DNA of 64,000 nucleotides from Streptomyces actuosus (GCF_016921115.1 NZ_JAFFZS010000023.1:1-64000), one strand, 5' to 3'; counted from the first letter of the stretch, positions 1-9,332 are shown. Notes: generated from the sequence alone by a model not told the origin. Made by a program: numbers and translations.

Positions 1-1
1 C

Positions 2-85
2 GTGGTCGTCGCCGTGAGCGTCCTGGCGCTCGGAATGGCGGTGATCTGGCGGAGAGCTGAGCGTGCAAGGCGCCGGCTTGACTGA
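2..85 (+). CDS. C-terminal end of a membrane protein (5' truncated by window)
   Basis: Open from the window edge to a TGA at 83-85. The last 27 residues are a hydrophobic segment (VVVAVSVLALGMAVIW) followed by a basic tail (RRAERARRRLD), the profile of a final transmembrane helix with a cytoplasmic end. The rest of the gene lies before the window, so the family cannot be named. It could also be the tail of a transporter or a sensor. Confidence 0.45.
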   Translation: MVVAVSVLALGMAVIWRRAERARRRLD

Positions 86-337
86 TCTGATCGCTCAACC
101 GGTCCACAACTATTGACAATTACTCCTCCTCCCAACACCCATGCGAGTGAAGTGCAGAGAAGGAGGACACCCTGTACCTGCCGGACGGTCGACGCGCCGC
201 GTCCAACGCCCAGTTGGTGGCGGAGGCGCTGACCCGGTACGCGGAAGCCCGGCACTCGCCGTAGGACCGGGAGTCCGGTGCGGAAGGACGGGAGCGGGCC
301 GCGCCGGGCGGGCCGCCGCGTGCTCCCCGTGACCGGC
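86..337 (+). other. Intergenic region with a possible small gene remnant
   Basis: No confident gene. A frame from 151 to a TAG at 262-264 reads like real Streptomyces protein (LYLPDGRRAASNAQLVAEAL) and is preceded by a strong GAAGGAGG at 159-166. The only start at the right distance is a CTG at 172, and a TGA closes the frame at 148-150. It may be a 30-residue peptide with a CTG start or the decayed end of a larger gene. The AT-rich patch at 103-122 includes TTGACA (113-118) and could be a promoter. Confidence 0.2.
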
Positions 338-811
338 TCACGCCCGGCGGTCGCCCGGGCGTTCCGCCAGCAGGCGGGAGCCGGCCAGGTTCTCGCCGAA
401 GACGTCGTCCGGGTTGGACAGCACGCAGGAGTCGAGGGAGAGGCATCCGCAGCCGATGCAGTCGACGAGGTGGTCGCGCAGCCGGTTGAGCTGCCGGATG
501 CGTTCGTCGAGTTCGCCACGCCACTTCGCGGACAGGCGCGCCCAGTCGTCGCGGGTCGGTGTCCGCTCCTCGGGCAGTTCGGCGAGGGCCTCGCGGATGG
601 TGGCGAGCGGGATGCCGACGCGCTGGGCGGCTCGGACGAAGGCGACCCGGCGCAGCGTGTCGCGGCCGTAGCGGCGCTGGTTGCCGGCTGTGCGGCGGCT
701 GGAGATCAGGCCCTTGGCCTCGTAGAAGTGAAGCGCGGAGACGGCGGCGCCGCTGCGCGCGGAGAGCTGGCCTACGGTGAGCTCGTCGATCTTCCGGGGA
801 ATCTTCGGCAC
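338..811 (-). CDS. soxR: Redox-sensing transcriptional activator SoxR (MerR family)
   Basis: 157-residue MerR-family regulator. The N-terminal winged helix (residues about 10-75, with TVGQLSARSG and ALHFYEAKGLI) is typical SoxR. Cysteines at 118, 121, 123 and 129 form the CX2CXCX5C motif that binds the [2Fe-2S] cluster, so the protein should sense redox-active compounds. In Streptomyces, SoxR is known to answer to endogenous pigments rather than to superoxide in general. The GTG at 811 is preferred over the GTG at 838 because homologues begin close to the PRKIDELTVGQL stretch. It is divergent from the MaoC hydratase. No SoxR-type operator was recognised next to it, so its targets are probably elsewhere. 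Confidence 0.95.
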   Translation of the reverse strand: MPKIPRKIDELTVGQLSARSGAAVSALHFYEAKGLISSRRTAGNQRRYGRDTLRRVAFVRAAQRVGIPLATIREALAELPEERTPTRDDWARLSAKWRGELDERIRQLNRLRDHLVDCIGCGCLSLDSCVLSNPDDVFGENLAGSRLLAERPGDRRA

Positions 812-850
812 TCCGCGCAGCCTACCCGTGCACGCCACACCGCCGGTCCG

Positions 851-893
851 TTGACAGCCGACCTCCCTACGACCATGCTAAGCAGTTGCTTAG
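851..893 (+). promoter_or_regulatory. Promoter with overlapping TetR-type operator for the MaoC gene
   Basis: TTGACA at 851-856 is followed 17 nt later by CATGCT (874-879), a plausible -35/-10 pair. A 16-bp inverted repeat, CTAAGCAGTTGCTTAG (878-893), overlaps the -10 and the likely start site, the position expected for a repressor operator. A related site (13 of 16 positions identical) lies upstream of the TetR gene at 2229-2244, so that TetR is the likely binder (inference). Confidence 0.6.
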
Positions 894-916
894 ACATCAC
901 ACGAGAGGCCGGGACC

Positions 917-1378
917 ATGGCAGAGCCGAGGATCTTCACGTCCGCCGACGAACTGCGGGCGGCGGTGGGTGAGCAGCTGGGGTACACCGACTGGCTGGAG
1001 GTCGACCAGAAGCGGATCGACCTGTTCGCCGATGCCACCGGCGACCACCAGTGGATCCACGTCGACCCGGAGAAGGCCGCCGCGGGGCCGTTCGGGACCA
1101 CGATCGCCCACGGGTACCTCACCCTGTCCCTGCTGCCGCTGTTCGGTCCGCAGCTCATCGCGGTCGAGGGCGTGAAGATGGGCGTCAACTACGGAACGAA
1201 CAAGGTCCGCTTCCCCGCGCCGGTACCGGTGGGCTCGCGACTGCGCGCCACCGCGGCCGTCACCGGGGTCGAGGACGTGCCCGGCGGGATCCAGGTCGCC
1301 GTCGCCTTCACCGTGGAGCGCGAGGGCGGGGACAAGCCGGTGTGCGTCGCGGAGTCGGTCTCGCGCTACTACCTGTGA
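917..1378 (+). CDS. MaoC-like (R)-specific enoyl-CoA hydratase
   Basis: 153-residue single hot-dog protein of the MaoC/R-hydratase family. The stretch ATGDHQWIHVD (residues 40-50) carries the hydratase 2 Asp43/His48 catalytic pair that adds water across a trans-2-enoyl-CoA. Length and motif match stand-alone R-hydratases and MaoC dehydratases of acyl-CoA metabolism. The gene is monocistronic, divergent from soxR, and followed by a convergent TetR gene 174 nt away. The 16-bp palindrome over its promoter suggests control by that TetR. The acyl substrate cannot be read from the sequence. Confidence 0.93.
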   Translation: MAEPRIFTSADELRAAVGEQLGYTDWLEVDQKRIDLFADATGDHQWIHVDPEKAAAGPFGTTIAHGYLTLSLLPLFGPQLIAVEGVKMGVNYGTNKVRFPAPVPVGSRLRATAAVTGVEDVPGGIQVAVAFTVEREGGDKPVCVAESVSRYYL

Positions 1379-1552
1379 GTCCCGCCCCGGGCCCGGGGCC
1401 GGGGGAACGAGCCACCCACCCTCGGCCCCCGGCCGACTCGGCGGATCGGCCGACCGCCACGCCCGGAGCCGTCCCCGAACACGCTCCACCACCGGATCGG
1501 TCCCGGTGGCGGCAGCGCGGCGGACGGAGCAGGCGATCGCCCCGGCGGGGGG

Positions 1553-2179
1553 CTACCTGCCGGCCCCCACCATCCGCAGCACCAGGTCGGCGTAGAGCGC
1601 GCCCACCTCGTCCGGTGTGCGGGGGCCGTTCACGTTGAACCAGCGCGCGACGTCGATGCACAGCGACAGCACGGCGAGCGTGGTCCCCTGCACGTCGGGG
1701 ACGTCGAACTCGCCCGCCGCGACGCCGTCCTCGATGATCCGGCGGACCTCCGCGTTGACCTGGCGGCGCAGCCCCACGATCTCGGCGCGGGCGTCCGGCC
1801 CGAGCGAGTCCAGCTCGTACTGCACGACCCGTGCGGTGGTGCGCCCGCCGGCATGCCAGCGGACGAAGGAGCTGACCGCGTCGGCGAGCCGCTCGGCCGG
1901 GGTGCCCTCGCGTCGGGCCGCGGTCCGCAGGATGTCCAGCGCCTTCTCGTGTCCGATGCGGCTGATCCGGTGGAGCAGCTCTTCCTTCGTCTTGTAGTGG
2001 ATGTAGAGCGCGGCCGGGCTCATGCCGGCGCGGCCCGCGATGTCGCGGGTGGTCGTGGCGTGGTAGCCGCGCTCGGCGAAGGCCTCCACGGCGGCGATCA
2101 ACAGTCGCCGGGCCGCGTCCGGGGTGACCTCGCCCCACGGCTGCGTCTCGCCGCCGGCCGTCTCCTCCGCCGTACTCAT
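1553..2179 (-). CDS. TetR-family transcriptional regulator
   Basis: 208-residue TetR. The N-terminal HTH is clear (AAVEAFAERGYHATTTRDIAGRAG, then SPAALYIHYKTKEELL), followed by a helical ligand domain. The ATG at 2179 is preceded by AGAGGGG at about 10 nt. The frame stays open to an ATG at 2218 that has no ribosome-binding site. The gene converges on the MaoC hydratase, and a variant of the palindrome found at the hydratase promoter lies just upstream (2229-2244), consistent with autoregulation and control of the hydratase. The ligand is probably an acyl-CoA (inference from context). Confidence 0.9.
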   Translation of the reverse strand: MSTAEETAGGETQPWGEVTPDAARRLLIAAVEAFAERGYHATTTRDIAGRAGMSPAALYIHYKTKEELLHRISRIGHEKALDILRTAARREGTPAERLADAVSSFVRWHAGGRTTARVVQYELDSLGPDARAEIVGLRRQVNAEVRRIIEDGVAAGEFDVPDVQGTTLAVLSLCIDVARWFNVNGPRTPDEVGALYADLVLRMVGAGR

Positions 2180-2228
2180 CGCTTGTTCGCCCCTCTCGGT
2201 GACAGGAGCCCCCACCATACCGCCGAAG

Positions 2229-2244
2229 GTGAGCGGTTGCTTAG
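2229..2244 (-). promoter_or_regulatory. Likely TetR operator upstream of its own gene
   Basis: GTGAGCGGTTGCTTAG matches 13 of 16 positions of the palindrome in front of the MaoC gene (878-893). One half site (TGCTTAG) is intact and the other is degenerate, as often seen at weaker autoregulatory sites. It lies 50 nt upstream of the chosen TetR start. Confidence 0.5.
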
Positions 2245-2296
2245 AGCACCTGCTCGGACAGGGTCGTGAACCGGCCGCGCGGATCCGCCGCCCGCC

Positions 2297-2584
2297 TCAG
2301 AGCTTCTCGAAGGGGTCGTGCTCGGCGAGCAGCTTCTCCAGTCGCGCCTGGTCGACGCGGCTGACGATCCGCCCGGCCTCCTGCCGGTCCCTGACGACCT
2401 TGGCGAGGGTGAAGGACGACGTGACAAGGTACAGGACGGCGATGGCGAGGAAGCCGCGGACCCAGCCGTCGGCGCCCAGCCGGACGATCCCGACGGCGGT
2501 GGCGGCCATGGCCATGGCGAAGGAGGCGACGGCCTGACCGTAGAAGGCCGCCGTGCTCTGCTGCTTGACCGGTGTGTCACTCAT
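2297..2584 (-). CDS. YiaA/YiaB-type small membrane protein
   Basis: 95-residue protein with two hydrophobic helices (about residues 14-34 and 42-60, separated by LGADGWVRG) and a charged C-terminal tail (DQARLEKLLAEHDPFEKL). The two-helix hairpin and the AVASFAMAMAATAVGIVRL stretch fit the YiaAB two-helix family; its biochemical role is unknown. The ATG at 2584 is used; an in-frame GTG lies two codons upstream. The Shine-Dalgarno signal is weak. It is followed by the acyl-CoA dehydrogenase 3' end region on the same strand, with a 59-nt gap. Confidence 0.8.
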   Translation of the reverse strand: MSDTPVKQQSTAAFYGQAVASFAMAMAATAVGIVRLGADGWVRGFLAIAVLYLVTSSFTLAKVVRDRQEAGRIVSRVDQARLEKLLAEHDPFEKL

Positions 2585-2643
2585 GGGCACCAGTTTCGGC
2601 GGACCCGGTCACCGCCACATCCGCCGACGTACTCAGGCGGTAC

Positions 2644-3795
2644 TCAGAACGCCGACACACCCGTCAGCGCCCGCCCGATGACGAGCTTCTGGATCTGGCT
2701 CGTGCCCTCGTAGAGGGTCATCACGCGCGCGTCCCGCAGCAGCTTGCCCGCCGGGTACTCGTCGATGTAGCCGTAGCCGCCGAAGACCTGGAGGGCGTTG
2801 TTGGCGGCGCGGACTGCGGCCTCGGAGGCGAAGAGCTTGGCCTTGGAGGACTCCACGGCGAAGGGCAGGCCGCGGTCGATCAGGTCGGCGACGCGCCAGG
2901 TCAGCAGCCGCGCGGCGTCCACGTCGACGGCGATGTCGCTGATCAGCTCCTGCACCAGCTGATGGTGGGCGATGGTCCTGCCGAACTGCTCGCGCTCCCC
3001 CGCGTACCGCACGGCCGCGTCCAGCGCGGCCTGCGCTATGCCGACGCAGCCCGCCGCCACCGACATCCGCCCCTTGGCCAGGGCCGACATGGCGACCTTG
3101 AAACCCTGGCCCTCCTCGCCCAGCAGCGCGGAGGCCGGGACGCGCACGTCCTCCAGCACCAGTTCGGCGGTCGCCTGGCCGCGCAGACCGAGCTTGCCGT
3201 GCAGGGTGCGGCGGGTGAGCCCCGGGGTGTCGGCCGGGACCAGGAAGGCGGAGACACCCCGGTGGCCGGGGGCGTCCGTGGAACGGGCGAAGAGCAGGAC
3301 GACGTCCGCCCAGGTGCCGTTGGTGATGAACATCTTGGTGCCGCTGACGACGTAGTCGTCGCCGTCGCGCACCGCTCGGGTGGCGAGACTGCCGGCGTCG
3401 GAGCCGGTGCCCGGCTCGGTGAGGCCGAAGCAGCCGACCAGCTCACCGGCGGTGAGGCCGGGCAGCCACTGCCGCTTCTGCTCCTTGCTCCCCCAGGCCG
3501 CGATCGTCTTGGCGACGAGTCCGAGCGAGACGGAGACGATGCCGCGCACGGAGGAGTCGCCCCGGCCCAGCTCCTCCGTCACCAGGCAGTAGGCCAGGTG
3601 GTCGCCGCCGGAGCCGCCGTACGCCTCGTCGACGGTGATCCCGAGGAACCCGACCTCACCGAGCTTCTTCACGATCGAGCGGTCGACCTCCTCGGCCCGG
3701 TCCCACTCGACCGCGTTCGGGGCGATCTCGCGCTCGACGAAGTCCCGGGCGAGCCGGCGCACGGCCGCCTGCTCCTCACTGAGCTCCAGGTTCAT
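2644..3795 (-). CDS. Acyl-CoA dehydrogenase
   Basis: 383-residue flavoprotein with the complete acyl-CoA dehydrogenase fold: N-terminal helical domain, the FAD/substrate-binding strand signature CFGLTEPGTGSDAGS, and the C-terminal FGGYGYIDEYP and LYEGTSQIQ motifs. Glu363 in LYEGTS is the expected catalytic base. It should oxidise an acyl-CoA to the trans-2-enoyl-CoA and pass electrons to ETF; length and motifs resemble short/branched-chain enzymes, but chain length cannot be fixed. It is divergent from the TetR gene at 3885, with a 19-bp palindrome between them, so TetR repression is likely. The start ATG lacks a strong Shine-Dalgarno. Confidence 0.95.
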   Translation of the reverse strand: MNLELSEEQAAVRRLARDFVEREIAPNAVEWDRAEEVDRSIVKKLGEVGFLGITVDEAYGGSGGDHLAYCLVTEELGRGDSSVRGIVSVSLGLVAKTIAAWGSKEQKRQWLPGLTAGELVGCFGLTEPGTGSDAGSLATRAVRDGDDYVVSGTKMFITNGTWADVVLLFARSTDAPGHRGVSAFLVPADTPGLTRRTLHGKLGLRGQATAELVLEDVRVPASALLGEEGQGFKVAMSALAKGRMSVAAGCVGIAQAALDAAVRYAGEREQFGRTIAHHQLVQELISDIAVDVDAARLLTWRVADLIDRGLPFAVESSKAKLFASEAAVRAANNALQVFGGYGYIDEYPAGKLLRDARVMTLYEGTSQIQKLVIGRALTGVSAF

Positions 3796-3839
3796 CAGGG
3801 ACCACCCCACAGATCGCGGACTTTGAAAGCCGTACATTT

Positions 3840-3858
3840 AAATTAGCACTGCTAGTTT
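3840..3858. promoter_or_regulatory. 19-bp TetR-type operator in divergent promoter
   Basis: AAATTAGCACTGCTAGTTT is a near-perfect inverted repeat with half site AAACTAGC. It sits between the acyl-CoA dehydrogenase and TetR genes and just before the TetR -10 hexamer TACTAT (3873-3878). A second copy, 14 of 19 positions identical, lies upstream of the aldehyde dehydrogenase at 9250-9268. A shared TetR regulon is the simplest reading. Confidence 0.65.
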
Positions 3859-3884
3859 CCTGGTGCAGCCCTACTATGTGCGCC

Positions 3885-4517
3885 ATGGCCCGACCGCGCA
3901 AGCCCCTCCTCAGCACCGACCGCATCGTCGAGACGGCACGGGAACTCGTGGACGCGGAGGGCCTGTCGGCCGTCTCCACGCGCCGGCTCGCCGCCGAGCT
4001 GGGGGTGAGCGGACCCTCGCTGTACAACCACTTCCGCACCAAGGACGAGATCCTGGAGGCGGTCGCCGACTCGGTGAGCGGCCAGGTCGACCTGTCGATG
4101 TTCGAGGACGGCCGGGAGTGGCGGACCGCGCTGCACGACTGGGCCGTCTCCTACCGGGCGGCCCTGCGGGACCACCCGAACATCGTCCCGGTCCTCGCCC
4201 GCGGGCCCGGCCGCCGCCCGGCCGCCCTGCGGCTCGCCGACGCCGTCTACGGCGCGATGGTGGAGGCGGGCTGGCCGCCGTCGCAGGCGACCTCGATCGG
4301 CGCGCTGATGCGGTACTTCATCATGGGCTCCGCCCTCGGCTCCTTCGCCGGGGGCTTCGTGGAGGACCCGAACGCCTACGACCCGGCCGACTACCCGCAT
4401 CTCGGCCAGGCCCACCTCCTCGCCGAGCAGCAGGAGAAGATCGACGAGCGGGCCTTCGAGGCGGGGCTGACGGCGCTGCTGGACGGCCTGGCACAGCAGT
4501 ACGCCCAACTGCCGTGA
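3885..4517 (+). CDS. TetR-family transcriptional regulator
   Basis: 210-residue TetR with a canonical N-terminal HTH (LSAVSTRRLAAELGVSGPSLYNHFRTKDEIL) and a C-terminal ligand domain. The start ATG at 3885 follows TACTAT (3873-3878) by six bases with no Shine-Dalgarno, so the mRNA is probably leaderless. It is divergent from the acyl-CoA dehydrogenase across the 19-bp palindrome at 3840-3858. The same palindrome in front of the aldehyde/alcohol dehydrogenase operon suggests this regulator controls both, a small fatty or branched acid oxidation regulon (inference). Confidence 0.93.
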   Translation: MARPRKPLLSTDRIVETARELVDAEGLSAVSTRRLAAELGVSGPSLYNHFRTKDEILEAVADSVSGQVDLSMFEDGREWRTALHDWAVSYRAALRDHPNIVPVLARGPGRRPAALRLADAVYGAMVEAGWPPSQATSIGALMRYFIMGSALGSFAGGFVEDPNAYDPADYPHLGQAHLLAEQQEKIDERAFEAGLTALLDGLAQQYAQLP

Positions 4518-4521
4518 CCAC

Positions 4522-4541
4522 ACTTCGGCCGCTGCCGAAGT
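4522..4541 (+). promoter_or_regulatory. Inverted repeat, likely ArsR operator
   Basis: ACTTCGGC and GCCGAAGT form perfect 8-bp arms around four bases, 24 nt upstream of the ArsR start and only 4 nt after the TetR stop. There is no following T tract, so an operator for the ArsR protein is preferred to a terminator. Both roles are possible. Confidence 0.5.
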
Positions 4542-4564
4542 ATTCCTGCCGCATGCTGGGACGC

Positions 4565-5275
4565 ATGACCGCCCAGGACGCGCAGGCACCCGGACTCGCC
4601 CGGCTGGCCGGGCTCATCGCGGACGAGACGCGAGCGGCCTGCCTGCTGGCCCTGCTCGACGGCCGGGCGTGGACCGCGGGCGAACTGGCCCGGCACGCAG
4701 GGGTCGCCGCCTCGACGCTCAGCGAGCACCTGGGCAAGCTCGTCGCCGGCGGGCTGCTCGCCGAGGAGCGGCAGGGCCGCCACCGGTACGTCCGGCTCGC
4801 CGACGCGCGCGTCGCACAGCTGCTGGAGGACCTCGCCGCGCAGGTCGACCCGCGGGCGGTGCGCCGGCCGCGCAGCCTGCGGGAGGCGACCGCAGGGTCC
4901 GCCATGGCCCGCGGCCGGACCTGCTACGACCACCTCGCCGGACGGCTCGGCATCGCCGTGACGGACGCGCTGACCGCGCGCGGACTGCTGCGCCAGGACA
5001 CCGGCTTCGCCCTCACCGAGGCGGGGCTGGAGTGGTTCGACGCCACCGGAATCACACTTCCCCGCGCCGACCGCCGGCCGCTGGCCCGCGGCTGCCTCGA
5101 CTGGACCGAGCGGCGCCCCCATCTCGCGGGCGCGGCGGGTGCGGCGCTGTGCCGGCACGTGTTCGACGCCGGATGGTGCGTGCGCATCGGGTCGGAGCGT
5201 GCGGTGCGGGTGACACCGTCGGGCGAGCGGGCGCTGGCCGAGTTGCTCGGCATCGGCCCGGCGGTACTGCGGTGA
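4565..5275 (+). CDS. ArsR-family winged-helix regulator
   Basis: 236-residue protein. The N-terminal 90 residues are an ArsR/SmtB winged helix (ARLAGLIADETRAACLLALLDGRAWTAGELARHAGVAASTLSEHLGKL). The C-terminal half is longer than in minimal metal sensors and carries two Cys (TCYDHLAG, ARGCLDW) plus CRHVFDAGWC near the end. No classic metal-binding motif is present on the recognition helix, so the signal is unknown. It is followed in the same direction by a DMT exporter 216 nt downstream, a common regulator/efflux pairing in Streptomyces. The palindrome just upstream suggests autorepression. Confidence 0.9.
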   Translation: MTAQDAQAPGLARLAGLIADETRAACLLALLDGRAWTAGELARHAGVAASTLSEHLGKLVAGGLLAEERQGRHRYVRLADARVAQLLEDLAAQVDPRAVRRPRSLREATAGSAMARGRTCYDHLAGRLGIAVTDALTARGLLRQDTGFALTEAGLEWFDATGITLPRADRRPLARGCLDWTERRPHLAGAAGAALCRHVFDAGWCVRIGSERAVRVTPSGERALAELLGIGPAVLR

Positions 5276-5340
5276 ACCCCGGGACCGCGGGGGACGGTCC
5301 CGGACGCGGGCGAGCGGGGCCGGTCCTGCAGCCCCGCCCG

Positions 5341-5385
5341 CGCACCCGCACCCGCCGCACCCGCACCCGCACCCGCACCCGCACC
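5341..5385 (+). repeat. Hexanucleotide tandem repeat (CGCACC)
   Basis: Seven CGCACC units: two copies, a CGC interruption, then five more. It lies in the spacer between the ArsR and DMT genes. Such hexamer runs can change length by replication slippage and may alter spacing between the genes. Confidence 0.7.
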
Positions 5386-5491
5386 CGGCGAGGTGACCCG
5401 CGCACCACCGGCCCCGGCCCCGGCCCCGCCGTCCGGTCGACGTCCGCCCGCCCGCACCCACCACCGCCACCACGTCGACCTCAGGAGCACG

Positions 5492-6427
5492 ATGAACACC
5501 TCCACCCGTCCCCAGCTGCTCGCCGCCGGTGCCGCCACGGTCACCGTGGTGCTGTGGGCCTCCGCCTTCGTGTCGATCCGCAGTGCGGGCGAGGCCTACG
5601 CGCCGGGGGCGCTGGCGCTCGGGCGGCTGCTGTCCGGCGCGGTCGCCCTCGGCACGCTGTGCGCCCTGCGGCGGGAGGGATGGCCGCCGCGGTCGGCCTG
5701 GCGGGGCATCGCGATATCGGGCGTCCTGTGGTTCGGGGTCTACATGGTCGCCCTGAACTGGGGTGAGCAGCAGGTGGACGCGGGCACGGCAGCCCTCGTC
5801 GTCAACGTGGGCCCGCTGCTCATCGCGCTGCTGAGCGCGCGGCTGCTGGGCGACCCGCTGCCGTCGCGGCTGCTGGCGGGCATGGCGGTGTCGTTCGCGG
5901 GCGCGGTGACCGTGGGCCTGTCGATGTCCGGCGGGGGCGGGTCCTCCCTGCTCGGGGTGGCGCTGTGTCTGCTGGCGGCGGTCGTGTACGCGGCCGGGGT
6001 GGTCGCGCAGAAGCCGGTGCTGGGCCGGGCGAGCGCGCTGCAGGTGACGACGTTCGGATGCCTGGTGGGCGCCGTGGTGTGCCTGCCGTTCGCCGGGCAG
6101 CTGGTCGAGCAGGCCGCGCGGGCGCCGCTGCCGGCCACGCTGAACATGGTGTACCTGGGCCTGTTCCCCACCGCACTGGCGTTCACGACGTGGGCGTACG
6201 CCCTGGCCCGCACGACCGCGGGCCGGATGGGGGCGACCACCTACGCGGTGCCGGCGCTGGTGGTGCTGATGTCGTGGCTGGCCCTCGGCGAGGTTCCCGC
6301 CCCGCTCACTCTGGCCGGCGGCGCGCTGTGCCTGGCCGGGGTGGCGGTGTCCCGCTCCCGATCGCGGACGGCCCGGATCGCCGCCACCGCCCCGCGGCGG
6401 CCGGAGGAGGCCCGCGAGTCGGCGTGA
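5492..6427 (+). CDS. EamA/DMT-superfamily membrane exporter
   Basis: 311 residues with about ten transmembrane segments in two EamA repeats (first ending near LLGDPLPSRLLAGMAVSFAGAV, second near LALGEVPAPLTLAGGALCLAGV). This is the RhaT/YdcZ-like drug and metabolite exporter architecture with both halves intact. The start ATG follows AGGAG by 4 nt. The gene sits behind an ArsR-type regulator that probably controls it; the exported substrate is unknown. The C-terminal tail is basic and cytoplasmic. Confidence 0.92.
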   Translation: MNTSTRPQLLAAGAATVTVVLWASAFVSIRSAGEAYAPGALALGRLLSGAVALGTLCALRREGWPPRSAWRGIAISGVLWFGVYMVALNWGEQQVDAGTAALVVNVGPLLIALLSARLLGDPLPSRLLAGMAVSFAGAVTVGLSMSGGGGSSLLGVALCLLAAVVYAAGVVAQKPVLGRASALQVTTFGCLVGAVVCLPFAGQLVEQAARAPLPATLNMVYLGLFPTALAFTTWAYALARTTAGRMGATTYAVPALVVLMSWLALGEVPAPLTLAGGALCLAGVAVSRSRSRTARIAATAPRRPEEARESA

Positions 6428-6596
6428 ACGCGCCCCGTGCGCCGCGGCCCGGCCCCGCGGCGCACGGCAGGCGGACGGGCCGTCGGCACGCCGGGACGGG
6501 GACCGCCGGGCCGGTGAGCGTGAGGCGGCCGGGGCGTGGGCGCAGGGCCGCCGGGACGTCGCACGGCGGGCCGGGGGCCGGGCGCCGAGTTCGGCC

Positions 6597-6692
6597 CCGG
6601 GCCGGGTCGGTACCTCGGTCGGCGGGCGGCGGGCCGGGCGGGCGGCGGACGACGGGCCGGGCGGGCGGCGGGCCGGGCGGGCAACGGGCGGG
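6597..6692 (+). repeat. Degenerate G-rich repeat tract
   Basis: The 296-nt convergent spacer between the exporter and the alcohol dehydrogenase contains repeated GGGCCGGGCGGGCGGC-type units on the + strand. It carries no gene. Its closely spaced G runs could form a G-quadruplex or act as an intrinsic transcription barrier between the convergent genes. Confidence 0.45.
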
Positions 6693-6723
6693 CGCGCCGG
6701 CCGCACCCGTTGCCCGGCAGGGA

Positions 6724-7806
6724 TCAGAAGACGACCAGTGCCCGGCCGCCCTTGCCCGCGAGCATGTTGTCGAAGGCCGCGGGGATGCCGTCGAGCGCGA
6801 TGCGCTCGGTCACCAGGGCGCCGAGGTCCAGCCGGCCGGCCCGGACGTGCTCGGCCAGGACGGGAAGGTCGGCGGCGGGGTCGCAGTTGCCGTAGACGCA
6901 CCCGGACAGGGTGCGGCCCCAGTGGAAGATCTCCAGGGCGTTGAAGGTGACCTGCTGGTCCTTGCCGCCGATGCCGACGACCGTGGTGCGGCCGCCACGG
7001 CGGGTGGAGTCCCAGGCGGCGCGGATCGACACCGCGCGGCCTGCGCACTCCACGGCCACGTCCACGCCGTGCCCGCCGGTGAGCGCTCGGATCTCGCGGG
7101 CGGTCTCGTCGGAGGCGAGCACGTACTCGGTGGCCCCCGCCGCCCGCGCCAGCTCCTCCTTCTCCGGCAAGACGTCGACCGCGACGATCGTGGACGCGCC
7201 CGCGATGCGGGCCGCCTGCAGCGTCGCGAGTCCCACCCCGCCGACACCGAAGACGGCCACCGTCTCGCCCGGGCGGACCTTCGCCGCGTGATGGACGGCG
7301 CCGTAGCCGGTGAGGACGGCGCAGCCGAGGAGGGCCGCGTCGGTGAGCGGAACGCCGTCCGGGAGCGGCAGGGCGCAGGAGGCCGGCACGACCGTCTCCT
7401 CCGCGAACGCGGCGACGTTGAGGCCGGGGTGGAGTTCGGTGCCGTCGGTGGTGCGGGCGTGGACGCCGACAGCGCCGTTCAGCGCGTTGGCGCACAGCCA
7501 GACCTCGCCGAGCGAGCAGGCGTGGCAGGTGCCGCACGAGGGGGCCCAGTTCAGGACGACGGGGTCGCCGGGGGCGAGGTGACCGACGCCCTCCCCGACG
7601 GCGACGACGGTGCCCGCGCCCTCGTGGCCCAGGACGGCGGGAACCGGCACCCGCATGGTGCCGTTGGACAGGGACAGGTCGGAGTGGCAGACCCCGGCGG
7701 CGGCGAGCCGCACGCGGACCTGACCGGGTCCGGGGTCGGGCAGGACGATCTCGGCGAGCTCCAGCGGAGCGCCGATGGCGGGGAGTACGGCAGCGCGGAC
7801 AGCCAT
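6724..7806 (-). CDS. Zinc-dependent MDR alcohol dehydrogenase
   Basis: 360 residues, medium-chain dehydrogenase. Catalytic zinc ligands lie in AAGVCHSDLS and the GHEGAG motif; the structural zinc lobe is present (SCGTCHACSLGEVWLC). The Rossmann motif VFGVGGVGLATL binds NAD(P). The subgroup resembles class III-like long-chain or benzyl alcohol enzymes. The stop of the aldehyde dehydrogenase is 17 nt upstream, so the two form one operon converting alcohol to aldehyde to acid. The ATG at 7806 is used; AGGAGAG lies rather far upstream and a TTG at 7818 is possible. Confidence 0.93.
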   Translation of the reverse strand: MAVRAAVLPAIGAPLELAEIVLPDPGPGQVRVRLAAAGVCHSDLSLSNGTMRVPVPAVLGHEGAGTVVAVGEGVGHLAPGDPVVLNWAPSCGTCHACSLGEVWLCANALNGAVGVHARTTDGTELHPGLNVAAFAEETVVPASCALPLPDGVPLTDAALLGCAVLTGYGAVHHAAKVRPGETVAVFGVGGVGLATLQAARIAGASTIVAVDVLPEKEELARAAGATEYVLASDETAREIRALTGGHGVDVAVECAGRAVSIRAAWDSTRRGGRTTVVGIGGKDQQVTFNALEIFHWGRTLSGCVYGNCDPAADLPVLAEHVRAGRLDLGALVTERIALDGIPAAFDNMLAGKGGRALVVF

Positions 7807-7823
7807 GACGGGCAACAACTCTC

Positions 7824-9212
<1,389 letters not shown>

Positions 9213-9249
9213 CGTGCTCCTCCCGGACCGGTCTCGTCGTCCGACACAT

Positions 9250-9268
9250 AAACTAGCGGCGTTAGTTT
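9250..9268 (-). promoter_or_regulatory. 19-bp TetR-type operator upstream of the aldehyde dehydrogenase operon
   Basis: AAACTAGCGGCGTTAGTTT is an inverted repeat and shares 14 of 19 positions with the site at 3840-3858, including all outer half-site bases but one. It lies 38 nt upstream of the start codon, where a repressor would block transcription. Confidence 0.65.
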
Positions 9269-9332
9269 TCGGGCGCCAGGGGGTCACCACTGAGGCCCGA
9301 TGATGCCACCGGCCCGTTGCGGACGGGCGCCG

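Noticed and set aside
141..332. 63-codon frame near the left edge
   Set aside because: It runs in a different frame from the protein-like stretch at 151-264 and has Arg/Gly-rich shadow composition.
811..917. SoxR box between soxR and the MaoC gene
   Set aside because: The palindrome there (CTAAGCA half sites) does not match the CCTCAAG-type SoxR box and recurs at a TetR gene.
4522..4541. Terminator for the TetR gene at 3885
   Set aside because: There is no U tract, and its position directly before ArsR better suits an operator, though a dual role is not excluded.
5341..5385. CRISPR-like short repeats
   Set aside because: The units are 6-nt tandem copies without spacers, so a microsatellite.
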